Source: Neelides folsomi (Eukaryota; Arthropoda; Collembola; Neelipleona; Neelidae). Taken from it: a stretch of DNA of 64,000 nt. The translations under genes were made by a program, and so were the position numbers. Below, in pieces: positions 36,801 to 45,534 of this stretch. The notes beneath the pieces were generated by a model that saw nothing but the letters and a program-made list of their open reading frames with translations, was not told where the DNA came from and searched no databases. The DNA lies in contig JAQGBZ010000201.1 of NCBI GenBank assembly GCA_034687125.1, forward strand, positions 1-64,000. Reading direction: 5' to 3'. The number at the start of each line of letters is the position of its first letter. Position 1 is the stretch's first letter.

Positions 36801-38529
36801 ACTTGTAGAACTTTTTCCTTCTAGGAATTTTGTGGGTTCACAACGAAATTAGAATGATAAAAAGGATAATTTTGTGAAATTCGAGTAAAACATAAAAAAT
36901 TACAAACCCTGGGCTTTTATATTAGGAATTTCATATTATCTCCCAAGTCTGAGATACTCATGAGTTCACGATGTGTTAAAGTAGGGGAGAAAGAAAATTT
37001 AAACAAGTTCTTTATATGAGAGATTTATATAGTAAAGAGAAATGTAAAAGGGAGAAGAGTGTTCTTGGTTCTTTTTATCTTTCTGGGCTATTCATCCTTC
37101 TTTTTTGATCGTAAATAAGATAGGAGACGTAAAGGGAAACTAGACGGGGCTTAATATAATAATAACTTTCATCCACTTCACCTCTCTTTTAAATTGACTA
37201 GGAGTGGAAAGGAAACTTTTGTGTTCTTTTTTATGATTCTTCTCTTATTTGAATGAATCTCCTTTCAAAGAACCTAATCTATTCACATCCATTCACAAAA
37301 ATCATACAAAAAATATTTACCTTTGGCTAATTTTTTATTCAAATAATGCTTTTAGTTGCATCAATCCTAATATTAAATAAGAACCTAAAAGATTACGTCA
37401 GACTTTAATTTTTAGGATTAATATTTAACTACAAAAGCTTACGTGTTAGACGTTACGTTTTTATCCAAGATTAAATAAAATGCAATTCAATGTACAGGGT
37501 GGGCCATAAGTTGCTTTCTTTTTATACGATTGCTTATTTAAAAAAGAAAGTAATTTATGACCCACCCTGTATAAGTTGACAGCTGACCTTTTTGTCAACC
37601 TTTAAAAATCTTACGTCACAAGATCTTAATATTCATTATGTTCCATGTTAATTAGAAGAACCTAAATAATTCTATTGAAATTATCAGAGTTAATGAATGA
37701 GTCGTTCATGAATAAATCATTGTTCTCACTCAACCGGATTTCTCAGAGAAAGAGAAAGTGGTTGCGATCTTCTTGATTGAATCTATTAAGATTCCTTCCA
37801 TTTTATTTATTATTCATTGGGAGATTTCGGGCAAGTTGGGCAAATTATTTTTGGTAAAATATTCCCAATCAGGAATTATGTTCATTCATTTTGATTTGCT
37901 GGTTATTTATTGGTTAATCATGGTTGTAAAATTATTTTATTATTTTTCGTTTATAGTTATTTATGAAGATGAACTTTTTACTATTTATGTAATAGTGTAA
38001 TATGTAGGTGTAAGTATTTACGGTAAGTATTTACTGTAAGTATATGTATTTACTGTAAGTATTTATGTAACTTGAATGCTTGCAGCATTAGAATCATTAT
38101 TTTATGACACGAATGAAGAAATCTTTGTACATACATTGATGTAACTGATGCAATTACTCAAATAATCCACATAGGTAAGTATAGTATTATTTATATGGAT
38201 AAAATGTATTATGTAAGTTCGACTCAATTGGCACGCGAAAAGGAAGGAAATGAACCAATTCATTGATTCGATACACGGAGAGATTATTTCTCCTGTCAGA
38301 GTTAACTAAATATAAGTAAGTTGAGTGGAAAGCATTTTATTACTTTGATGGCTTCGGCGCGTAAAGGGGAGTCGGCCAATTCGGAAGAGTCACAGCGTCT
38401 CGGAGTGTGAGAATGATGCCAATGGGCAGAGTTGACCCCTTCGGGTCGAAGGTTTTGAGCCACAACAGTTCCTACCACGTCGCCGCCACTCGGACCACTA
38501 ACAGTCCCGCCGCTTCCTCGACTCCACAT
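21818..38529 (-). CDS. R9AP/R7BP-type RGS protein membrane anchor (RGS9- or RGS7-binding protein homologue)
   Basis: Six coding exons, in minus-strand order 38529-38344, 29711-29545, 29137-29061, 26305-26086, 24829-24604 and 21934-21818, join with matching phases into a 330-residue protein. The core resembles R9AP: IKLVRELNRAVATHF, then GGSGDGPHLRDELRKARRTA (compare GGSADSQNLRQELQKTRQKA in vertebrate R9AP), then ERMELERLWHLLLCCLDSL (compare AEFERLWVAFSGCLDLL). A His/Ser/Asn-rich linker and an ELFELRAQLLELKS helix follow. The last exon encodes a tail anchor (RKFICWILAIMVTIFFLAM...) ending FYS. Such proteins are syntaxin-like and tether R7-family RGS-Gbeta5 complexes to membranes, speeding G-protein shut-off in photoreceptors and neurons. 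The first exon, after acceptor TTTTTTCACAG at 38537, carries the likely start MWSRGSGG; a 5' UTR exon should lie upstream. Intron 1 is 8.6 kb. Confidence 0.85.
22463..22984. mobile_element. mariner-like element with ~105-bp inverted ends and a transposase C-terminal piece
   Basis: The arms 22463-22569 and 22881-22984 are reverse complements with few differences (CGGGTGGCCCAGAGTTAACT against AGGGTGGTTCAGAGTTAACT). TA follows the right end; the left flank has drifted to TG. Between and across the right arm, the minus frame 22894-22613 reads GNFPERLDNISPSIFFIWGH, then VMNNQVYDKNPSTLVDLIAR. This matches the end of the DDE domain of insect Tc1/mariner transposases (SPDLTPLDFFLWGHLK...VY). The rest of the transposase is absent, so the copy is non-autonomous. 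It lies in the last intron of the RGS-anchor gene. Confidence 0.85.
22985..24603. other. rest of the last intron of the RGS-anchor gene
   Basis: No exon recognised. 24001-24080 has clustered GTAAGTACAAGTA words with weak self-complementarity. An open frame at 23182-23400 (+) has no family resemblance. Confidence 0.5.
24830..26085. other. intron 4 of the RGS-anchor gene
   Basis: Spliced out between coding exons 4 and 5 (minus strand, donor GTAAAC at 26085, acceptor GAACAG before 24829). No other feature seen. Confidence 0.6.
26791..26959. repeat. 169-bp inverted-repeat element with internal tandem copies
   Basis: The left arm (26791-26842, AAACAGTTAAATGAGGAATT...) and right arm (26909-26959) are nearly perfect reverse complements of about 51 bases. 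The centre and right arm hold three tandem copies of a 17-18 bp unit, GGGCTCTCTTTCGA plus a short spacer, and the left arm carries the same unit inverted. No transposase. It is a MITE or foldback element of unknown family, in intron 3 of the RGS-anchor gene. Confidence 0.85.
26960..29060. other. rest of intron 3 of the RGS-anchor gene
   Basis: Mostly AT-rich, with a slightly GC-richer block at about 27660-27900. No conserved peptide or repeat unit recognised. Confidence 0.5.
29965..30040 (+). mobile_element. 76-bp TA-flanked MITE, copy 1
   Basis: The element consists almost entirely of inverted ends: CAGGGTGGTCCATAAGTTAC on the left and, reversed, CAGGGTGGGCCGTAAATTGC on the right, each followed by a CTTTCTTTTT run, with a short centre (AAATAAACAATCGTAT). 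TA is present on both sides. A close relative lies at 37495-37569 in the opposite orientation. It is in intron 1 of the RGS-anchor gene. Confidence 0.93.
30041..35312. other. part of RGS-anchor intron 1, no exon recognised
   Basis: Mixed AT-rich and moderately GC-rich DNA. 30374-30700, 31090-31650 and 33540-34300 are richer in GC and hold open frames of 60-107 residues on both strands, but none resembles a known domain. A minus-strand donor-like GAG|GTGAGT at about 34040 could mark an unrecognised exon. An inverted pair of ACTAACTAAC/GTTAGTAGTT words lies at 30680-30735. Confidence 0.4.
34373..34395. repeat. AT microsatellite
   Basis: An uninterrupted AT run of about ten units in intron 1 of the RGS-anchor gene. 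Confidence 0.9.
35313..35865 (+). mobile_element. Tc1/mariner-type deletion derivative (553 bp) with transposase N- and C-terminal scraps
   Basis: Inverted ends CAGGGCGACAACGTGTTA (left) and CAGGGTGTCAACGTGTTA (right, reversed), each leading into a CGGTTTTTT run; TA flanks both sides. An ATG at 35526 opens MENRRLSKEEKDW, then VIEEFAQVKNAVEVGRRW, like the N-terminal helix-turn-helix of a transposase, before a stop. At about 35695-35745 another frame gives VQVRLQRCIEANEAQITK and a stop, a transposase C-terminus. The catalytic core is deleted. It lies in intron 1 of the RGS-anchor gene. Confidence 0.88.
37495..37569 (-). mobile_element. 75-bp TA-flanked MITE, copy 2
   Basis: Same family as 29965-30040 but inverted: its reverse complement begins CAGGGTGGGTCATAAATTAC and aligns along its whole length, including the ATAAGCAATCGTAT centre. 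TA flanks both ends. Confidence 0.93.
38010..38069 (+). repeat. GTAAGTATTTAC short tandem repeat
   Basis: Four or five imperfect copies of a 12-14 bp unit, GTAAGTATTTACT, in intron 1 of the RGS-anchor gene, about 280 bases from its first coding exon. Confidence 0.8.
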
Positions 38530-38537
38530 TAACAATC

Positions 38538-41500
38538 CTGTGAAAAAATGAGAGAAAACAGGAATTTAAACACAAATCAAACTCCGATTAAATCCATCAC
38601 ATAAATTACCAATATTTCCTTTTCCTCTCCATTTTTATAATACAACTTTTGTATTACAACTTTTGTATTGAACTTTCCCCATAATTCATTTTCTGCTCGT
38701 TAAAATATTGCCAATATTAACTTTTATTAAGTACCTTCAAATAGTTATAACTTTAAGTATCATATTTTAACACAAGTCTTTTACATGCAATAATGTTTTT
38801 ATTATTGCAGTTTGAGTCTTGAAGTTCTGACTCGGCACGAAGACAAGAAGAATCGTGCAAAAATATTCCGAACTATACTTATACAGATACACAATATTTG
38901 AACATTTTGGACATGGTGAATGGTTACAATCAACTATGATGTCTAGCTGCGGTTGAAACCATTCATAACCAAAGCGGAAGAAACTTGTGTACTTGTGTCA
39001 ATAAATAACTCCAAGTCACCTCAAGCTCTTATAAGAAGTCTATCACCACATTGGGATATCTTTTTATATCCATTTGTGAATATTATATAATTTTTCAAAC
39101 AGATGTTGCGATCCATATCAAAATCCATATAGGGTGAAATTTTATAAAGTTTTTTAAACATACAAATACTCTATAGGATTCTACATACATACCTACATAT
39201 ATAGGTTTACGGTATAATATTATGTATGGGTTTAACTTTAAGTTTTATAAGATCTTGGAAAAAGAAAGCCGTCTGGTCGTGAGACAAATAAAAAGAAGAT
39301 AGGACAAGTAAAAACTTGAGATTTTCATTTTATTTTAAATTACTCTCCAACTTTACATTTTTTCGTATTGATTATTCAAACGAGGAGTTCATTCTTTTCC
39401 ATTATTTATTAAGGGATACGAATTGGAAGAACACACTGAATAAACTGAATATACATCGTACATTGTACATCGCACATCGAAGAGTGAAAGATGGTGAATA
39501 AAAGAAAGTTTATATAAATTATTAATCCAATCTCCTATTCTCATTTTCTGGAAATCAAATTGGTCCCAGACTCTATGAACACATCGATTGAGCGTTTTAT
39601 GTAAAATAGGACTTGGTCCAATTGAACTCAAGAACCGTGGGATTTGTCAGACATAAATGTTCCTTAAATCTAAATCTCAATCCAACACAGGATCGTAAAT
39701 TTTGTAAATTATTTAAAGAATTACTCAAAATCAGAATTACTAATGGTTCAAGATCCAAAATCCCAATTGCGAAGATTTCATTCACTTAACGTTGGGAATC
39801 GTGATTGCTCTGGCGCAGAATAACGATCCTCAACATAAATCTGACATCGGCTGAGTTTGACACACGTGACCCTCAAGGGACTGGGATTGACATGAAAGGT
39901 AATGGGAGATAATAAACAATAAATTGTGATTACAAAACTTTCCTGCCCCTCTAATCCAACCCAAATTGGTCCCTTCCGGTTCTCTAATAGAAAAATGACA
40001 TAATGGGTAAAAGGCCATAGAGAGATGAAGGAGGTAATAAAACGAGTTGTAAGTAGATGTTGGGAAAAACATTTCTCCTCTCATTAAATAAATAGCAAAG
40101 TGGGGGGAAATGTGTTTGAAGTGCTCTTGGAAAACCTCGCTCTTGATTTCAAATCATTCCTATCGTGAAGAAAGTTGAGAGATGAGAAATTTCTTTGTGG
40201 TGTATTTTAACATGGAACTCATTATGATCTCGACGGGGAAGGCACTTGAAACGGCATTCACCTTATGATTCTCATGCCGACCATCAAACGCCATTCCTTC
40301 CCTTCCAACTCATTTCTCTGCCTTAGGGAGTCAAAGCTGAAGAATAGATCATTCACTCATCCCAACCAATCATATGGCTCAATTATTTATTCTCCATTAT
40401 ACCCGCCCTGCTGAATTATAACGATGGGCAATTTGGAGGGTTAAAAGGGCACAGAATTAATATAGGATGGATTCTGTTCGCTTCAAAACACAAGGACAAT
40501 TTGATTAAAAATTCATAGGCTCATTTTCTCCTACTTTTCCATTCTTATTTATTAAAATTAAAACGAATTTGTAAAATTGATCCATAACTTTGATAATTTT
40601 GAATCCTAGTGATCTTAAGGTCTCAATGAGTCAATTGGTGATTTTCCACCATTACTCATTATTGACACTTATGCCATTCTACGATTGGAACAAATTTTAA
40701 ATTTAAATTTGATTTTTATACTTGAAATGATCCATATGGAACACATTTCAAAAAGTTTCACCTTCAAATTCGTATTAGTGGTCGTAAACGACAAAGGTGC
40801 TCTGAACGATTGTATAATATGCACAAGTGTCATGGTGCATTTGTAGAGACGTGCGACCAAAATTCAAATAATGGATAACAAAAATGATCTTAGGAGATAA
40901 AAATACATATATGATGTAAATCTCAACTTTGTAAGACAGGAATACACTTAATTATTGGAAAAATTAAACATGGGCTATGGCTGTGAAAACGACTGTATAT
41001 TGCAATGTCAAATAATTGAAGAATTTAAACAATTTTTTGTTAAAAGTCATTGAGAAGAAATCAAGTTCTAATGTTTGAGTTGATAAATTAAATGGTACTT
41101 TTACATTTGAGGAGGAAAATATTTGTTTTATTTTACAAAGTATCTCTTTCTTTTCGTTCAAGTCTTTGAAACTTGAAACTTCCGAAAGAGCAGATTCAAC
41201 TTTAGTTAGGATCATCTCGCTCTTTATATTTTATATACCTATTACGTATTACTGGATATATCTAACTTTAAGTGCTTGTGATTGTGCAGAGTGATGAGCT
41301 ATATACAAGTTAAGATATCTGTCTTTATCTAATAAATTATACCCATATCCACAATGTAATTCTTATCTAAGACAAATTGGAAGATATTAAAGAAAATATT
41401 TAATGAATTCACAAAGAACTTAAGGGCAAATAAAAAGAGAGCGAAAGTGAAATCTAAAAGAAAATTAGGAAGAGAGAAGTTCAAAGCATTTGGTAAATAT

Positions 41501-44139
41501 TCCATGAATCTCGTAGTTTCGAAGGAAAATGGTGCTATTATCATCCCTCACCACACTTTCATACTCATACTTACTTAACCATACTCATACACTCCCATTG
41601 CCCTTAATTCCTCATGGGCTCTTCTTGAGTCTCTTTTATTCCCAAAGAGGAAATCCTTTTTTCTGGGATAATTTTATATATAATATAATATATAAAAAAA
41701 AGTATGTAAATATAATATGTATTACTGATAATATTTATAAGAGTGTATAATATGTTATGTATTAGCTTTGGCATTTAAGATTAAAAAACTTGAGATATTT
41801 TAATATAGCTTATTAGTTCCTTCTTATTTCAAACGGATCTGATTAGATTTCTCAAAAGAGCTTTAAAGTTATTATGAAACTTTAAACTTTATAATTCTTT
41901 AGGAATTCCTTCCTCAAACCTGAGCACTTTGAGCTGACTTAATTTGCACAACATTACTTTACTTGCTTTAACATTATTATCTTTACTTTATTACTTCCAA
42001 ATTGCTTGCATTACTTTCATAACTTTCGCCCCTGCTTCCGCTGAGAAAGGAAATATTAAATATCATGTACAGATTAATGTTCTAAAGGTTTAGAGCCAAC
42101 TTTGGATAATACCATAATTCGCAGTTAATCTTTTAAACACTCAAATGTGTAAAAACATTATCTCCTTTCAGAAATTCACAATTACTCTTTGCATAATAAA
42201 TATTCAATTTTGGAAATATATTGCTTGCCAATCTTCCCCACAAACTTTGAAATATTTGTATTCCAATACCAATATGGAACCATATAGTGATTCTGTACAT
42301 GTCCAGATAGAAGGAAATTTTAGTACAAAATAATGTTAGTGTGCTAACATTACAATTCTATCTGCTATATTTCTATCATTATCATTTAATTGAGATATAC
42401 TGGAATGTGGTACTGTGCAATGTATAACCAGGAATAATACGCAACTTGGGATGGTTCAAAGCTTACAAGTGTTGAGGGAGTTTAACATTTGGTCAACTTT
42501 GTTAAACTGCCCCTGGATAAGGAATGTGATTGTATTTGAAAATTGGAAAGGTTCAAAGAGCTCGAAAAAGCTATACAGGAAGTGAGGAAACGTTTATAAA
42601 GGTTCAAGTTCTATAAATTGTGTCTTTGGGTGTCGGGATGTGAAAGCGGGAGGTCGCGTTTCTGTGCTCATTGTTCCGTAAGATGTGATAAGGATATGAA
42701 ATTACCGAAGAGTGGCGGGGAAGTGGACGGACGGCCGCAGTCCCACTCCCTTCTCCCTTGGAAACGGTCTCACATAGTCGTGAGGGCGGGAGAGGTTCGG
42801 GAGACAATTCCACTCGTAGCAACTCAATTGGCACTCACACATTCGCAATGACATGACAGACAAGGATCAAAATTCCAATGTCCAGGGAAATCAAGGAAGA
42901 CACCGGGTCCTTTCCATGTGGAAATCCATTCTCAATATAAAAACCATCCTTCTTCCTTCTAACATAAGAGTATAATATACTTTACTTTTAAAGGTAAGAA
43001 TATTATATTGGTATAATCTATCACACCCACGCGGTTGACTGTAAGAAGAACGGAGTCTTCAATCACCTTAAATTAAAGTGTCTTCACTTGTAGACAAAAG
43101 GAATAGGATTTTATAGTGTGTGTGGAGGAAACGTAAAATTTAACAACTTCACATCTTCAATGTACGAGGACGTGGACGAGAACTCGTATTTTGTATATTT
43201 GGGGAGAAGAGAGATGAAAAGACTTCTCTGCTCAACAAGTTTATACTGTTTCTCTTCGGCCGTTGATCGCCGATGAGTCCCTGGTTCCCTCCGAGGTCTG
43301 AAAGAACCGAAACTGAAAGTTTTTAGGAAGGCGGGTCATGCGCGGGGGAGGGGTTCAAGTCCGCAGCGGATCGATGGTGGGCTGAAGAAGCGGCGTGTAT
43401 TTAGTATAAGGCGGAGACTCTTAAGATTACCATCACTTTCTTACACTTTCCTCTTTCATTATTCTAGAGGAAGCTCATGGGCTCTTGCTGGCCGCCCTCA
43501 AAAGGGAGGTGGAGATTTCTCCCTTTATCTCAATCACCCGGTTCAAAAGGACAGGAGTGTGAAGAGGAGAAAGATAAATACAACTTGAGACTTCCCCGCT
43601 AAGGTTCATCTTTTCCCAACAGTCAAAAGATGAGTTTTCTTCATGAGAGTCATAAGACTCGATGACTATTATATAAGCACTATTACAGAAATGTATATGC
43701 TGCTTCCTATATACTCTCATTCCGATATAAAGCCCTCACCATTTCATTCATAAAATTGAATATCCGAAAGGAGTTTTTAACTGACGACGTTTCCTCTCAT
43801 TTTTCCCACCATATTCCAAATCGTTTAGATCGAAGTATGCATTGATTCCAATACCATTATAAATATTATATGTACATATGCTGATGCGCCCACGCAAATG
43901 CTCTTATTTAGATCGCATCATTTTTTTCCATTTTAGGATCCCATTCACATAATTCATAAATTCATATGATGAATATTAAATGAATAAATGAAGGCCATTT
44001 TAAACACCATAATAACACTGAGAAGGTTGAATGTGATAAAAATGAACTTTTCCCATCTGGAAATTATGAATAAGTTCTAAAGACCTTCATATTTAATTTA
44101 TTTATTAATTCATTCTGTAGATTATTAAACGCCGTATAT
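38538..44139. other. upstream region of the RGS-anchor gene, no firm gene
   Basis: No conserved peptide found. 42600-42860 and 43230-43480 are clearly GC-richer and could contain the promoter or 5' UTR exon of the minus-strand RGS-anchor gene: a minus-strand donor-like TCTTCG|GTAATT occurs at about 42705, and an ATG frame ahead of it is open. Joining it to the acceptor at 38537 does not extend the protein, so it would be noncoding. Three adjacent minus-strand open frames (41544-41329, 41215-40964, 40860-40669) are AT-driven and unrecognised. Confidence 0.35.
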
Positions 44140-44914
44140 ATGCCATTCAATGAGCCTCTTTATACTCCGGAGCCGCACATGATCCCCGGGTATAAGGGTC
44201 ACATTCCATCATCGCGTGACAGATTCGGAGATACTTTCGGAGTGCTCACAAACAAAATCTTCCATGATCCGGCAATCCGCCTCTCGCCCCGCACAGTCCT
44301 TAATCCATTTTGCCCGGACCGATGTCGAGATGTATGGAGGGCGATGTGAATCGTCTAATGAGTTTAATTAACAATTGAGCTTTTCTTAATACCTTTGGGT
44401 TTGAACTAGGCCGGATATTACAATTTCAACTGCATGAGTGCGGATCAAGCTCGGTGGCCCTGCAATGCCATCAAACCATTTTGTTGCCAGCCGTCTGAGG
44501 GCTATTGCTGTTCGACTACACGATTCCAAACGATTCCTAGTCATTGCTATGCTCCTCATTGCATGAGAAGCTATTGCAGAACATTCGATCAAGATTACTG
44601 GCGAGATTGCCTTTTTTACACGGTATGTTTTTAATATGACTTTTATCGAGAAGAGGAATCAATGTTATTTAACTTATTTAAGTGGTAAATAACAATTTTG
44701 TGAACAGGAGAAGAAAGCTTTTGATGGGTGGAGATTCTGCTACAAATCAACTCCTTGGGAAAGACCAAATAGAATTAAGTGCTGGGATGGAAATCATTCC
44801 GAATTCCGGATGACCCAAGCGACCCTGCAGCCGGATATCTACAAGAAAGATCTCGACCTTGCTCTCACTGGGACGGATTGTGTGGCTGCCATCGAGGCAC
44901 AATGTGTCTGTTGA
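44140..44914 (+). CDS. cysteine-rich protein with N-terminal CIMIP2/FAM166 motif
   Basis: Three exons (44140-44331, 44410-44622, 44708-44914) join in phase 0 to 203 residues. The N-terminus TPEPHMIPGYKGHIPSSRDR followed by FGDTFGVLTNKIF matches the IPGYTGxxP...FGxTYGxxT motif of the CIMIP2/FAM166 (formerly UPF0605) family, proteins found inside ciliary doublet microtubules. The rest is unlike the usual family: exons 2 and 3 carry 15 of the 17 cysteines (FCCQ, YCCS, HCYAPHCMRSYC, QCVC at the very end) with many Tyr and Trp. No signal peptide is visible, which argues against secretion. The first donor (GAT|GTATGG) is weak and the start Met may not be the true one, since the exon also follows an acceptor-like CTGTAG. 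AATAAA at 45021 may end the transcript. A ciliary or sperm-tail role is inferred only. Confidence 0.75.
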
Positions 44915-45534
44915 ACATTGCTCAAATTCTTTAAATCAAATTGTTTTGTAACCCAATCTCAATTAAAATTTTTTTCACATGATTTATTTCCGATTAAAAC
45001 AAAATGAATCAATATTCGAAAATAAAATATCAATTCCAATAACAAATTAATGCTCTTTATTATTTAAACTTTTAAACATTAAAATTCTTACTAACAATTA
45101 TAAAAAAATAGTTATAATAAAGTTAGTACTTATTTATACTTGACTACCTATATAATTAATTCTAATTAATTTTTTATAATTTTAATTATCTTATATTTAA
45201 TTATTTATAAAAGTACTTTAATTTTGCAATGTTTATAATCACTTTAAAACATTATCGTCATTATCTCATAATTAAAAACAAAGATCCTAAATTCAATTAA
45301 TAAGAAATTCAATTAAAAAGGGAAAGATTGGAATTTAATTTTTGTCTCATCCTTCCTTTTCTTCATCTCCCGGTTCTAAACTGTGCGTGGTGTGAATGTA
45401 ATGTAAACGCCAAGCCTTCGAGCGCTATGAATCTCATTTTGAATCAGATTCGAAGCCAAATCAAATGAGATTTCCTATAAAAAATCTCAAAATTTGTTTG
45501 TCAATTTTAATTGTGAGTTTCGTTTTCTAACAAG
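44915..45534. other. intergenic gap and unresolved 5' end of pygo
   Basis: Very AT-rich up to about 45340. The first recognised pygo exon begins after an acceptor-like TTTTCTAACAAG ending at 45534, so the start codon must lie in an exon upstream that I could not identify here. Confidence 0.45.
45021..45026 (+). terminator. possible poly(A) signal of the CIMIP2-like gene
   Basis: AATAAA 107 bases after the stop codon, in AT-rich DNA. Confidence 0.4.

Noticed and set aside
40669-41544. three adjacent minus-strand frames that might form a small gene
   Set aside because: AT-driven composition, stops and shifts between them without good splice sites, and no recognised motif.
45422-45530. short ATG frames (for example MRFPIKNLKICLS) as the pygo start
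   Set aside because: They end in stops before the pygo frame or need an intron of about 22 bases, too short to splice.
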